Shown piece after piece: positions 15,418 through 23,868 of a stretch of 64,000 bases of DNA. The DNA comes from Caldimonas caldifontis (GTDB taxonomy: Bacteria; Pseudomonadota; Gammaproteobacteria; Burkholderiales; Burkholderiaceae_C). Where the stretch lies: positions 120,594-184,593 of the forward strand of contig NZ_PSNX01000008.1 of NCBI RefSeq assembly GCF_002930615.1, read 5' to 3'. A program made the translations under genes and the position numbers. Within the stretch, counting starts at the first letter, position 1, and the number at the start of each line of letters is the position of its first letter. The notes beneath the pieces were generated by a model, which was not told the DNA's origin, made no database searches, and saw only the letters and a program-made list of their open reading frames with translations.

Positions 15418-17205
15418 ATGTGGTCATACAGTCCACCGCTGCGTGAGCTCCAGTTCGTCCTGGAGGACCTTCTGGATGCTCCCGCGCGGTGGGCGAGTCT
15501 GCCGCCCTATGCCGAGGCCGATGCGGCCACGGCGCGGCAGGTGCTGGAAGAGGCTGGCCGCTTCTCGGCCGAGGTGCTTGCGCCGCTGAACGCGGTCGGC
15601 GACCGGGAGGGTTGCACCTGGGACGGTGGCGAGGTGGCCACACCTCCCGGTTTCCGCGAGGCCTACCGGGCCTACGTGGAGGCCGGGTGGCCGGCGTTGG
15701 CGTGCAGCCCCGACTGGGGGGGGCAGGGCCTGCCCACGGGCCTGCAGCTGGCGCTGCACGAGATGCTGCACAGCGCCAACCATGCCTGGGCCATGTACCC
15801 GGGGCTGGCGCACGGGGCCTACGAGTGTCTGCGCGCCCACGGTACCCCGGAGCTGCAGCAGCGCTACCTGCCGCGCATCGTCAGCGGCGAGTGGCTGGCC
15901 ACGATGTGCCTGACCGAAGCCCAGGCCGGCTCCGACCTTGCCCTGGTGCGTACACGGGCTGAACCCGTGGGGGTGGCGGCCGACGCCCTCGAGTCGGGTG
16001 GCGAGGTGAGGGTGAGCGGCAGCAAGATCTTCATCTCCGGTGGTGAACACGACCTGGCCGACAACATCGTTCACCTGGTGCTGGTGCGGCTGCCCGACGC
16101 ACCGCCGGGCAGCCGCGGCCTGTCGCTGGTCCTCGTGCCGAAGATCCTGCCCGCTGGCGCTCGCAACGCCGTACACTGCGACGGCATCGAGCACAAGATG
16201 GGCATTCGCGGCAGCGCCACCTGTGTGCTGCGCTTCGAGGGGGCGACGGGCTGGCTGGTGGGCGAGCCGCACCGCGGCCTGGCCGCGATGTTCGTGATGA
16301 TGAATGCCGCCCGCCTGCTGGTGGGGGTGCAGGGGCTGGGCCACCTGGAGATGGCGCGCCAGAACGCCTGGCGCTACGCCCGGGAGCGCCACCAGTCGCG
16401 GGCACCCGGTCATCGCGAGGGCCCCAGCCCGATCGCCGAGCATCCCGCCGTGCGTCGCACGCTGTGGCGCCTGGAGGCGCTGGCACAGGGTCAGCGCCTG
16501 CTGGCCATGGCCACGGCGCTCTGGCTGGACGAGGCCGAGCACCACGTCGAGCCGGCCCTGCGGGGACGGGCCCGGCGCCTGCTGGAGTTGCTCACCCCGG
16601 TGGTCAAGGCTTTCCTCACCGACACCGCGCACCACGCCGTCAACGCGGCGCTGCAGGTCTGGGGGGGGCACGGCTACCTGCGCGACCATGGCATCGAGCA
16701 GGCCGTGCGCGACAGCCGCATCGCAATGATCTACGAGGGCAGCAACGAGATCCAGGCCATCGACCTGTTGCAGCGCAAGCTCTTCGAGGACGGCTGCCAT
16801 CGCTTTGCCGAGGCGATGGGCGTGGTCGACCAGGAGCTGGAGGCGGCCCGAGCCGAGCCGGTGCTGGCCGACTGCCCCGAACTGAAACCGCTGGTGCATG
16901 GCCTGCAGCTGCAGGTCGATGCCTTGCGCGAAGCCACGGCCCGTCTCTACGTGGGCCGGCAGGACGACCCGACCTGGGCCTACCGTGTGGCCGACGACTA
17001 CCTGCAGGCCTTCGGCTGGGTGCTGATGGGCTGGGCCTGGCTGCGCACCGCACGCTTTGCGGCCCCGCGCAGGACCGACCCGTGGTATGCCGCGCAGTTC
17101 GACGCGGCACGCTACGGCCTGGAATGGCTGCTGCCCGAAGCCGGCTGGCGGCTGCAGCAGGTGGGCCGGCGCGATGCCATCCTGCCTGCCCCCTGGCAAG
17201 GGTGA
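15418..17205 (+). CDS. acyl-CoA dehydrogenase, DmdC-like with C-terminal extension
   Basis: FAD enzyme of 595 residues, the large type with an N-terminal AcylCoA_DH_N segment (SPPLRELQFVLEDLL), the standard N/M/C domains, and a C-terminal Acyl-CoA_dh_C extension from about 470. Flavin-contact motif MCLTEAQAGSDLALV and the catalytic glutamate near 440 in IYEGSNEIQA are present. NCBI-style naming would be '3-methylmercaptopropionyl-CoA dehydrogenase family', but in this cluster a role in introducing the double bond into dihydroferuloyl- or phenylpropanoyl-CoA, feeding the crotonase, is more likely; this is an inference. ATG 15418 was chosen because it directly precedes the conserved N-terminus; upstream in-frame codons lie in the palindromic element. 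Confidence 0.88.
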   Translation: MWSYSPPLRELQFVLEDLLDAPARWASLPPYAEADAATARQVLEEAGRFSAEVLAPLNAVGDREGCTWDGGEVATPPGFREAYRAYVEAGWPALACSPDWGGQGLPTGLQLALHEMLHSANHAWAMYPGLAHGAYECLRAHGTPELQQRYLPRIVSGEWLATMCLTEAQAGSDLALVRTRAEPVGVAADALESGGEVRVSGSKIFISGGEHDLADNIVHLVLVRLPDAPPGSRGLSLVLVPKILPAGARNAVHCDGIEHKMGIRGSATCVLRFEGATGWLVGEPHRGLAAMFVMMNAARLLVGVQGLGHLEMARQNAWRYARERHQSRAPGHREGPSPIAEHPAVRRTLWRLEALAQGQRLLAMATALWLDEAEHHVEPALRGRARRLLELLTPVVKAFLTDTAHHAVNAALQVWGGHGYLRDHGIEQAVRDSRIAMIYEGSNEIQAIDLLQRKLFEDGCHRFAEAMGVVDQELEAARAEPVLADCPELKPLVHGLQLQVDALREATARLYVGRQDDPTWAYRVADDYLQAFGWVLMGWAWLRTARFAAPRRTDPWYAAQFDAARYGLEWLLPEAGWRLQQVGRRDAILPAPWQG

Positions 17206-17252
17206 AGACCATGGTCGGGGACGAGCGCGGCGCCCCCTACACTGGCGTTGCC

Positions 17253-17726
17253 ATGACGTCCGCGCCCGCCAACGACCCCATCCACCACGGTCTCGACGCC
17301 ACCTGCCTGCGCCATGTGCTGGGCTACCAGCTCGCGCAGGCCGAGGTGCCCACGCGCAAGATCTTCTTCAAGCACATCGGCGAGCCCCTTCAGCTGCGCC
17401 CGGTGGAGTTCACCATCCTGATGCTGGTGCTGCACAACGCCGACGTCACGCAGAAGCAGCTTGCCCAGGCGCTGGCGGTGTCGGCGCCCAACACCACCAT
17501 CCTGCTCGACCGGCTGGAGGAGCGCGAGCTCATCACCCGCGTGCGCAGCGAGGCCGACCGCCGCGCCCAGCACGTGCGGCTCACCCGCAAGGGCCAGGCC
17601 CTCGCCAAGAAGGCCCATGAGGTGTCGCTCACGATGGAGCAGGACCTGCTGCGCCACCTCAGCGAGGCCGAACGTGCCATCCTGATCGAGCTGCTGCAGA
17701 AGGTCGCCCGCCACCGTCGCGTCTGA
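17253..17726 (+). CDS. MarR family transcriptional regulator, second of the cluster
   Basis: 157 residues. DNA-binding helices KQLAQALAVSAPNTTILLDRLEERELI and wing VRSEADRRAQHVRLTRKGQ follow the MarR layout. It is a paralogue of the regulator at 9178-9678 (shared LDATCLRHVLGYQLAQAE / LRPVEFTILML). It sits 47 bases after the acyl-CoA dehydrogenase gene, closing the phenolic cluster. Two starts are possible: ATG 17253, which matches the length of the paralogue and has a -10-like TACACT ten bases upstream but no Shine-Dalgarno, or ATG 17211, which has AAGG upstream. The first is used here. Confidence 0.85.
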   Translation: MTSAPANDPIHHGLDATCLRHVLGYQLAQAEVPTRKIFFKHIGEPLQLRPVEFTILMLVLHNADVTQKQLAQALAVSAPNTTILLDRLEERELITRVRSEADRRAQHVRLTRKGQALAKKAHEVSLTMEQDLLRHLSEAERAILIELLQKVARHRRV

Positions 17727-17828
17727 CCTGCTGTCGGCGGATTCCGACAGGGGTGTCGGTGAAGCGGGAGTGGTGGGGACGCGGCGGCATCCCTAGCATG
17801 GGTCTCATCGCGCCATGAGACCCAGACC

Positions 17829-18593
17829 ATGCACAACCAGGACTCATCGGCTGCGCCCCTGAGGGTGTTGACGGTCAACGTCCACAAGGGCTTCAGCCCG
17901 CTCAATCGCCACTTCATCCTGCCCGACTTGCGTGACGCCGTGCGCACCACCGGCGCCGACGTCGTCTTCCTGCAGGAGGTGCACGGCACGCACCGCCGGC
18001 ACGCCCGGCGCCATGCGCAGTGGCCCGTCGTCCCTCAGTACGAATACCTGGCCGACACGCTCTGGCAGCAATATGCCTACGGCCGCAACGCCGTGTATCC
18101 CGACGGCGACCACGGCAATGCGGTGCTGTCCCGATTCCCCATCGTGCATGCGCACAACCACGATGTCTCGATGCCCGGCCCCGAGCAACGCGGGTTGCTG
18201 CATTGTGTGCTGCACCTGCCGCGGGCGGGTCGCAAGGTGCATGCCGTGTGCGTGCATCTGGGCCTGCGCGAGGGGCATCGCAGGCAGCAGGTGCAGCGCC
18301 TGTGCGAGCTGGTGCGCCGGGAGGTGCCCGCCGATGCGCCGCTGCTGGTGGCGGGCGACTTCAACGACTGGCGGCTGCGCGCGCACGAGATGCTCGCACG
18401 GGCCGGCCTGCGGGAGGTGCACGCAAGCGGCCTGGGTTTCCTGCCACGTACCTTCCCTGCGCGCTGGCCGCTGCTGCGCCTGGACCGCATCTACGTGCGC
18501 GGCGTGCGTGCCCACCGGCCCGTGGCCCTGGCGCGTCGCCCCTGGGCCCACCTGTCCGACCACGCCCCCCTGGCCGCGGAGGTGACGCCATGA
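17829..18593 (+). CDS. endonuclease/exonuclease/phosphatase family protein (YbhP-like)
   Basis: 254 residues with the EEP fold: TVNVHKGF (first strand), VVFLQEVHG (metal-binding Glu), HGNAVLSRFPI, then VCVHLGLREGHR, VAGDFNDWR (catalytic Asp-Phe-Asn) and the C-terminal LSDHAPLAAEV (catalytic Asp-His). No signal peptide is apparent. It starts a three-gene operon with clsB and the YbhN homologue, the same order as ybhP-clsB-ybhN of Escherichia coli, so a membrane phospholipid-related phosphodiesterase role is likely. Substrate is not known. It overlaps clsB by 4 bases. Confidence 0.9.
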   Translation: MHNQDSSAAPLRVLTVNVHKGFSPLNRHFILPDLRDAVRTTGADVVFLQEVHGTHRRHARRHAQWPVVPQYEYLADTLWQQYAYGRNAVYPDGDHGNAVLSRFPIVHAHNHDVSMPGPEQRGLLHCVLHLPRAGRKVHAVCVHLGLREGHRRQQVQRLCELVRREVPADAPLLVAGDFNDWRLRAHEMLARAGLREVHASGLGFLPRTFPARWPLLRLDRIYVRGVRAHRPVALARRPWAHLSDHAPLAAEVTP

Positions 18594-19786
18594 AGACCCG
18601 CTGGACCCAGGGCAATGCCCTGACGCTGCTGGAGAACGGCGAAGCCTTCTACCCGGCCGTTTTCGGGGCCATCCGCCAGGCGCGCCGCGAGGTGCTGCTG
18701 GAGACCTTCATCTGGTTCGACGACAAGGTGGGACGCGAGCTGCGTGCCGTGCTGATCGCCGCGGCCCGTCGTGGCGTGCAGGTGGACGTCACCATCGACG
18801 GCTACGGCTCGCCCGACCTGTCGGACGAGTTCGTCGCCGGCCTTGCCGAGGCCGGCGTGCGGCTGCACGTCTTCGACCCCTGCCTGCGCGTGATGGGGGT
18901 GCGCCTGCAGGTGCTGCGCCGCATGCACCGCAAGATCGTCGTCATCGACGGTGAACGCGCCTTCGTGGGCGGCATCAACTACTCGGCCGATCACCTCGCC
19001 GACTTCGGGCCCCAGGCCAAGCAGGACTATGCCGTCGAAGTGCGCGGCCCGGTCGTGGAGGACATCCATCGCTTCGCGCACCAGGCCTTGCAGCAGCCGG
19101 CCCGCTGGCGTCCACGCTGGTGGCCTCGACGCCGGGCGCCGGCCGCGCGGGGCGAGCTTGCCGAGGCCGGCTCGGCCGAAGCGCTCTTTGTCGTGCGCGA
19201 CAACGATGAGCACCCGCAGGACATCGAGCGCCACTACCGCGCCGCACTGCGCACCGCACAGCGCGAAGTCATCATCGCCAACGCCTACTTCTTCCCCGGC
19301 TATCGCCTGCTGCGCGAGTTGCGCCGGGCCGCGAAGCGCGGCGTGCGCGTGAGCCTCATCCTGCAGGGCGAGCCCGACATGGCCATCGTGACGCTGGCCG
19401 CGCGACTGCTCTACCCGCCGCTGCTGAAGGCCGGCGTCGAGATCTACGAGTACTGCGAGCGGCCCCTGCACGGCAAGGTGGCCCTGGTCGATGATCGCTG
19501 GGCCACGGTGGGCTCCAGCAACCTCGACCCGCTGAGCCTGGCGCTCAACCTGGAGGCCAACCTCGTCATCCGCGACACGGCCTTCAATGCCACTTTGCGC
19601 GAGCGGCTGGACGAGTTGCGTCAGCGCCGGTGCCAGCGCATCGTCAGCGATCCGATGGGGGCGCGCACCTGGTGGCGCCCGCTGGTGAGCGGCCTCGTCT
19701 ACCACCTGGTGCGCCACTTTCCAGGCTGGGCCCGCTGGCTGCCGGCTCACAAGCCGCTGCTGGTGCCGGCCAAGGAGCTGTCATGA
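18590..19786 (+). CDS. clsB: cardiolipin synthase B
   Basis: Phospholipase D superfamily enzyme, 398 residues, forming cardiolipin from phosphatidylglycerol at the inner membrane. Both HKD motifs are complete: HRKIVVIDGERAFVGG with His at about 113 and HGKVALVDDRWATVGSSN with His near 294. It lacks the N-terminal membrane helices of ClsA, and the length matches ClsB. A basic, Trp/Arg-rich loop (about 170-185) lies between the two halves. The neighbours (EEP-family gene upstream, YbhN homologue downstream, both with 4-base overlaps) reproduce the E. coli ybhPON arrangement. Start ATG 18590 is fixed by the overlap and the conserved TQGNALTLLENGEAFYPA beginning. Confidence 0.93.
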   Translation: MKTRWTQGNALTLLENGEAFYPAVFGAIRQARREVLLETFIWFDDKVGRELRAVLIAAARRGVQVDVTIDGYGSPDLSDEFVAGLAEAGVRLHVFDPCLRVMGVRLQVLRRMHRKIVVIDGERAFVGGINYSADHLADFGPQAKQDYAVEVRGPVVEDIHRFAHQALQQPARWRPRWWPRRRAPAARGELAEAGSAEALFVVRDNDEHPQDIERHYRAALRTAQREVIIANAYFFPGYRLLRELRRAAKRGVRVSLILQGEPDMAIVTLAARLLYPPLLKAGVEIYEYCERPLHGKVALVDDRWATVGSSNLDPLSLALNLEANLVIRDTAFNATLRERLDELRQRRCQRIVSDPMGARTWWRPLVSGLVYHLVRHFPGWARWLPAHKPLLVPAKELS

Positions 19787-20760
19787 GTGCGGGCCTGGCA
19801 CCAGCGGCGCCGGCTCCCGAGGACGGCGAGCCCACGGGGCGCCTGGCCCGTCTGTGGGCCTTCGCACGTCGGCCGCTCATCGTGCTGTTCTTCCTGGGGG
19901 TGGCGGCACTGCTGGTGTCGCAGGCGCGCCAGATCGACTGGGCCGAGGTGAGTCAGGCCCTGCGCCGCTTGCCCACCTTCACGCTCGCGGCGGCCCTTGC
20001 CCTGGCGGCGGTCAGCTACCTCACCTACACCAGCTATGACCTGCTGGGCCGTGCGTGGACACGCCACACCTTGCCCAGGCGACAGACCCTGGGCGTCGCC
20101 TTCATCAGCTATGCCTTCAACCTCAACCTCGGCGCCCTGGTGGGCGGCATGGCCTTCCGCCTGCGGCTCTACACCCGGCTGGGCCTGTCGCAGGCACGCA
20201 CCCTGAAGGTCCTGGCCTTGAGCATGACCACCAACTGGCTGGGCTATGCCGCCCTGGCGGGGGCGCTGCTGCTGGCCGACGTGGTGCGCCTGCCGACGCG
20301 ATGGTCGATGGGGCCGCTGGCCCTGCAACTGCTGGGGGCCGCCTTGATCAGCGTGGTGCTCGCCTACGGGCTGGCCTGCGCCTTCTCGCGCCGCCGCCGC
20401 TTCACCGTGCGCGGCCATACGCTGGAGCTGCCGTCGGCGCGGCTGGCGGGGCTGCAGTTGCTGCTGTCGATGGGCAACTGGTTGCTCATGGGGCTGCTCG
20501 TCCATGTGCTGCTGCAGCAGCGCCTGCCCTGGGCCGAGGTGCAGGGCGCCCTGCTGATGGCGGCCGTGGCCGGTGTCGTCACGCACGTGCCAGCAGGCCT
20601 GGGCGTGCTCGAAGCCGTCTTCATCGCGCTGCTGGGGCGGCAGTTGCCGCATGGCGAGATCCTGGCGGCCCTGCTGGCCTACCGGGTGATCTACTACCTC
20701 GCGCCCTTGGGCCTGGCCACCGCGTGGCACCTGCGCCTGGAGGCCCAGGCGCGCCGCTAG
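19783..20760 (+). CDS. YbhN-like integral membrane protein (LPG synthase TM family, UPF0104)
   Basis: 325 residues with about eight hydrophobic segments, for example LIVLFFLGVAALLVS, FTLAAALALAAVSYL and LLLSMGNWLLMGLLVHVLL. The conserved family blocks GVAFISYAFNLNLGALVGG, LRLYTRLGLS and VVTHVPAGLGVLEAVFIALL are present. These proteins are homologous to the flippase domain of MprF; YbhN/YedZ-like members have recently been tied to phospholipid transport, but the direct role here is inferred. It is translationally coupled to clsB, supporting a cardiolipin/phospholipid function. Its stop overlaps by 4 bases the stop region of the convergent pcaQ gene. Confidence 0.88.
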   Translation: MSAGLAPAAPAPEDGEPTGRLARLWAFARRPLIVLFFLGVAALLVSQARQIDWAEVSQALRRLPTFTLAAALALAAVSYLTYTSYDLLGRAWTRHTLPRRQTLGVAFISYAFNLNLGALVGGMAFRLRLYTRLGLSQARTLKVLALSMTTNWLGYAALAGALLLADVVRLPTRWSMGPLALQLLGAALISVVLAYGLACAFSRRRRFTVRGHTLELPSARLAGLQLLLSMGNWLLMGLLVHVLLQQRLPWAEVQGALLMAAVAGVVTHVPAGLGVLEAVFIALLGRQLPHGEILAALLAYRVIYYLAPLGLATAWHLRLEAQARR

Positions 20761-21707
20761 CGGGGGCCTGACCAGCGTCGCTGTCGCCGCTGTGCCTGCT
20801 CACGCACCGCCGCGCGCACCGCCTGCAGGGCCGGCGAGGGCTGCGCGTCGCTGCGCATCAGCCAGCCCACCGGCTCCTCGGTGCCGGACAGCGCCAGTGG
20901 CAAGGCCACCAGCACACCGCGCTCGAGGTCGGCTTCGGCCGCGCCCAACGGCGTGAACCACAGCGCATCGCCCGTGGCGGCGAGTTCCCGGCCCAGCGAC
21001 ACCGACAGGGTCTCGATCACCGCTCCCTGGGGCAGCACACCGTGGCCCTGCAGCCAGCTGTCGGCGTTGTGGCGGATCATCGTGTCGGCCAGCGGCAGGA
21101 TCCAGTCATGGGGCGCCAGTTGCGCCGGACTCGGCCTGCGCTTGTCCAGCAGCGGATGGCCGGGCCGCACCGCCACGATCAGCGGCTCGGCATACAGGTG
21201 CTCGAAGGTCAGGCCCTGCAGTCGCTCGGGTTCCGACAGCCGGCCCACCACCGCATCGAGTTCGCCCCGCTGGAGACGGGCCAGCAGTTCCCGGTTCGCC
21301 CCGGTCTCGACGCGCACCGTGGTGCCGCTGGGCAGGCCCAGCGAGCGCACGCCGGCCGCCACGATGGCGTTCACGACGGTGGGCAGCGCCCCCAGGCGCA
21401 GCACCGTGGGCGCCTGGCCGGGCGCCACGCTCTCCAGTGCCTGGTCCAGCGCGGCCATCACCTGGCTGGCGTGGCGCAGGAAGCCCTGGCCGGCCGGCGT
21501 GAGCCGCGCCCCCCGCCGGCCGCGCTCGAACAAGCGCAGGCCCAGCAGGTCTTCCAGGTCGGCCAGGGTCTTGGTCACCGCCGGCTGGCTGATGGCCAGC
21601 GCCTCGGCCGCGCGCCCCAGGTGGCCCAGCCGCGCCACGGCCAGGAAGCAGTGCAGGTGGCGCAACTGCAGCCGGTGAATGTGCGAGGCCCTGAATTCAT
21701 AACTCAC
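20757..21707 (-). CDS. pcaQ: LysR-type regulator of protocatechuate genes
   Basis: 316 residues, GTG start at 21707 (the next upstream in-frame stop leaves no alternative). N-terminal HTH LRHLHCFLAVARLGHLGRAAEALAISQPAVTK is the LysR layout; the effector domain follows from about residue 95. The divergent position beside pcaHG and the pattern of the effector domain (LRLGALPTVVNAIVAAGV, VVGRLSEPERLQGLTFEHLYAEPLIVAVRPGHPL) identify it as PcaQ, which activates protocatechuate genes in response to carboxymuconate-type intermediates. A symmetrical site overlaps its start codon, so autoregulation is likely. It converges with the ybhN homologue, overlapping by 4 bases. Confidence 0.88.
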   Translation of the reverse strand: MSYEFRASHIHRLQLRHLHCFLAVARLGHLGRAAEALAISQPAVTKTLADLEDLLGLRLFERGRRGARLTPAGQGFLRHASQVMAALDQALESVAPGQAPTVLRLGALPTVVNAIVAAGVRSLGLPSGTTVRVETGANRELLARLQRGELDAVVGRLSEPERLQGLTFEHLYAEPLIVAVRPGHPLLDKRRPSPAQLAPHDWILPLADTMIRHNADSWLQGHGVLPQGAVIETLSVSLGRELAATGDALWFTPLGAAEADLERGVLVALPLALSGTEEPVGWLMRSDAQPSPALQAVRAAVREQAQRRQRRWSGPR

Positions 21708-21750
21708 GGGAATGAATTATCGAACAAGACTTCAATTTACATAACTGAAG
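21695..21750. promoter_or_regulatory. two LysR-type operator candidates between pcaQ and pcaH
   Basis: Site 1: ATTCAT-N11-ATGAAT at 21695-21717, covering the pcaQ start codon. Site 2: CTTCA-N11-TGAAG at 21730-21750. Both carry the T-N11-A architecture of LysR operators and share TTCA/TGAA half-sites; their centres are 34 bases apart. A TTGACA (21766-21771) follows, but no good -10 is seen 17 bases after it. The arrangement suggests a recognition site that represses pcaQ and an activation site for pcaHG. Confidence 0.6.
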
Positions 21751-21808
21751 GTGATGCTTAGAGTCTTGACATCCGTCACCCTGGCGGCCCCACGAGGAGA
21801 CTTCCCCC

Positions 21809-22522
21809 ATGAGCGACACCGTGACGCTGCGCCCCCGAGACTGGGACAGCCACCCCCCCTACATCCACCCCGAGTACAAGTCCACCGTACTGCGCGGCCC
21901 CACGAAGCCGCTCTTGCCGATGAAGGACAAGCTGCGCCAGCTGCGGGCTCCCGTGTACGGCCACGATGCCATCGGCGCGCTCGATCACGACCTCACGCGC
22001 AACGCCGCGAAGAACGGCGCGCCGCTGGGCGAGCGCATCGTCGTCACCGGCCGTGTGCTCGATGAGCGCGGCCGCCCGGTGCGCAACACCCTGGTCGAGA
22101 TCTGGCAGGCCAACGCCGCCGGCCGCTACGTGCACAAGGTCGACCAGCACGACGCGCCGCTCGACCCCAACTTCCTGGGCGCCGGCCGCACGCTCACCGA
22201 CAGCGAGGGCCGCTACAAGTTCTACACCGTCAAGCCCGGGGCCTACCCCTGGGGCAACCATCCCAACGCCTGGCGGCCCAACCACATCCACTTCTCGCTC
22301 TTCGGCGAGTACTTCGCCAGCCGCCTGGTCACGCAGATGTACTTCCCCGGCGACCCGCTGCTCGCACTCGACCCCATCTTCCAGGGCACGCCCGAGCGCG
22401 CACGCGATCGCCTGATCTCGCAGTTCACGCTCGACGTGACCGAACCCGACTTTGCGCTGGGCTATGTCTTCGACATCGTCCTGCGCGGCCCGAACGAAAC
22501 GCCGATGGAGACGCCGCGATGA
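21809..22522 (+). CDS. pcaH: protocatechuate 3,4-dioxygenase beta subunit
   Basis: Iron(III)-binding subunit of the intradiol ring-cleaving enzyme (protocatechuate to 3-carboxy-cis,cis-muconate), 237 residues. The four Fe ligands can be placed by spacing: Tyr107, Tyr146, His159 and His161 (YPW-GNHPNAWRPNHIHF region). The beta-subunit N-terminal domain with RDWDSHPPYIHPEYKSTVLR is complete. A GAGGAG ribosome-binding site stands 11 bases before ATG. Downstream pcaG overlaps by 4 bases. It supplies the ring-opening step that the upstream hydroxycinnamate cluster would need once ferulate is turned into vanillate and then protocatechuate; the vanillate demethylase is not in this window. Confidence 0.97.
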   Translation: MSDTVTLRPRDWDSHPPYIHPEYKSTVLRGPTKPLLPMKDKLRQLRAPVYGHDAIGALDHDLTRNAAKNGAPLGERIVVTGRVLDERGRPVRNTLVEIWQANAAGRYVHKVDQHDAPLDPNFLGAGRTLTDSEGRYKFYTVKPGAYPWGNHPNAWRPNHIHFSLFGEYFASRLVTQMYFPGDPLLALDPIFQGTPERARDRLISQFTLDVTEPDFALGYVFDIVLRGPNETPMETPR

Positions 22523-23109
22523 GCCGCCTGCTTGGACAGACCCCTTCCCAGACCGTCGGCCCCTACTTCGCCTACGGCCTGACGCCGCGCCAGTACTTCT
22601 ACGACCACGGCAGCGCCTACACCCCCGTGCTGGTCCAGCCGCAGGCCGCAGGCGAGCACATCACCGTGACGGGCCGCGTGTTCGACGGAGCGGGCCAGCC
22701 GGTGAACGACGCGATGATCGAGATCGCCCAGCTCGATGCGCAGGGCCGCGAGGTCACCAGCGCCGAACAGGCGAAGGAGCGCGGCTTCACCGGCTTCGGC
22801 CGTTGTGGCACCGGCACCGACGCGCAACTGCGCTTTGCCTTCACCACCGTGAAGCCCGGCGCCGCCGCCGGCGAAGCGCCGCACATCGACGTCATCGTCT
22901 TCATGCGCGGCATGCTCAGTCACGCCTTCACGCGCCTCTACTTTGACGACGAGGCCGCAGCCAATGCCCAGGATGCCGTGCTGCAATCGGTGCCCGCCGA
23001 TCGACGTGCCACGCTGGTTGCGCGCCGTGAGGTGCAGCCCGGCGGCGTGGTCTATCACTTCGACATCCACATGCAGGGCGAGCGGGAAACGGTGTTCTTC
23101 GACCTGTGA
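22519..23109 (+). CDS. pcaG: protocatechuate 3,4-dioxygenase alpha subunit
   Basis: 196 residues. Starts with LLGQTPSQTVGPYFAYGLTP, the classic alpha-subunit beginning, followed by ITVTGRVFDGAGQPVNDAMIEI and the C-terminal VVYHFDIHMQGERETVFFDL. The alpha subunit keeps the fold but not the iron ligands and forms the active site together with PcaH. Translation is coupled by an ATGA overlap with pcaH. Normal length, no anomalies. Confidence 0.97.
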   Translation: MSRLLGQTPSQTVGPYFAYGLTPRQYFYDHGSAYTPVLVQPQAAGEHITVTGRVFDGAGQPVNDAMIEIAQLDAQGREVTSAEQAKERGFTGFGRCGTGTDAQLRFAFTTVKPGAAAGEAPHIDVIVFMRGMLSHAFTRLYFDDEAAANAQDAVLQSVPADRRATLVARREVQPGGVVYHFDIHMQGERETVFFDL

Positions 23110-23136
23110 TCGCAGGGCAGGGGCTAGACTTGGCCC

Positions 23137-23868
23137 ATGCCCGGATCTCTTCCTCTCCCGTGGGCCCTGGTGGCCTGGTGTTTCCTCTGCGGGACCCTGG
23201 CCCACGCCCAAGCTTCGATCGACCGCCCCGACCCCACCTCGATGGCCGCCCGCGTGCAGGCCTGTGTGGCCTGCCACGGAGCAGAAGGGCGGGCCACGCG
23301 CGAGGGCTACTTCCCGCGCATTGCGGGCAAGCCGGCGCTCTACCAGTACCACCAGCTGCTTCACTTCCGTGATGGGCGCCGGCGCTATGGGGCGATGAGC
23401 GAGTTGCTGCAGCACCTCACCGACGACTACCTGCGCGAGATCGCCGGTCACTTCGCCGCGCTGGATCTGCCGCACCCTCCCACACCTTCCATCACCTTGA
23501 CGCCTGCGCAGCGCGAGCGGGGTGAGCAGCTGGTGCGTGTGGGTGACGCGGCCCGCGGCATCCCCGCGTGCGCCAGTTGCCATGGGCAGGCCTTGCTGGG
23601 CATTGCGCCTGCCTTGCCCGGCCTGCTGGGTCTGCCACGCGACTACCTCAATGCGCAGCTCGGCGCCTGGCGCGTGGGCACGCGCCGCGCTTTCGAACCC
23701 GACTGCATGGCGCGCATCGCCAAGGCTCTGGATGACGAGGACATCAGCGCCGTCTCGGGCTGGCTGGCCCACCAGCCCATGCCGGCATCGACCCTGCCCG
23801 AGCCGGCCCTGACGCAGGCCCTGCCCATGGACTGCGGGGGGGTGCCGGCCGCGGAGACCCGCCGATGA
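23137..23868 (+). CDS. dihaem cytochrome c (cytochrome c4-like)
   Basis: 243 residues with an N-terminal Sec signal (hydrophobic WALVAWCFLCGTLAHA, cleavage after AHA). Two haem-binding motifs are visible: CVACH at residues 43-47 and CASCH at 145-149, each followed by a cytochrome-c domain, so it is a two-domain periplasmic electron carrier of the c4/c553 kind. A -10-like TAGACT ends 6 bases before ATG 23137 and no Shine-Dalgarno is seen, suggesting a transcript of its own rather than read-through from pcaG only. It overlaps the following trihaem cytochrome gene by 4 bases. Confidence 0.88.
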   Translation: MPGSLPLPWALVAWCFLCGTLAHAQASIDRPDPTSMAARVQACVACHGAEGRATREGYFPRIAGKPALYQYHQLLHFRDGRRRYGAMSELLQHLTDDYLREIAGHFAALDLPHPPTPSITLTPAQRERGEQLVRVGDAARGIPACASCHGQALLGIAPALPGLLGLPRDYLNAQLGAWRVGTRRAFEPDCMARIAKALDDEDISAVSGWLAHQPMPASTLPEPALTQALPMDCGGVPAAETRR

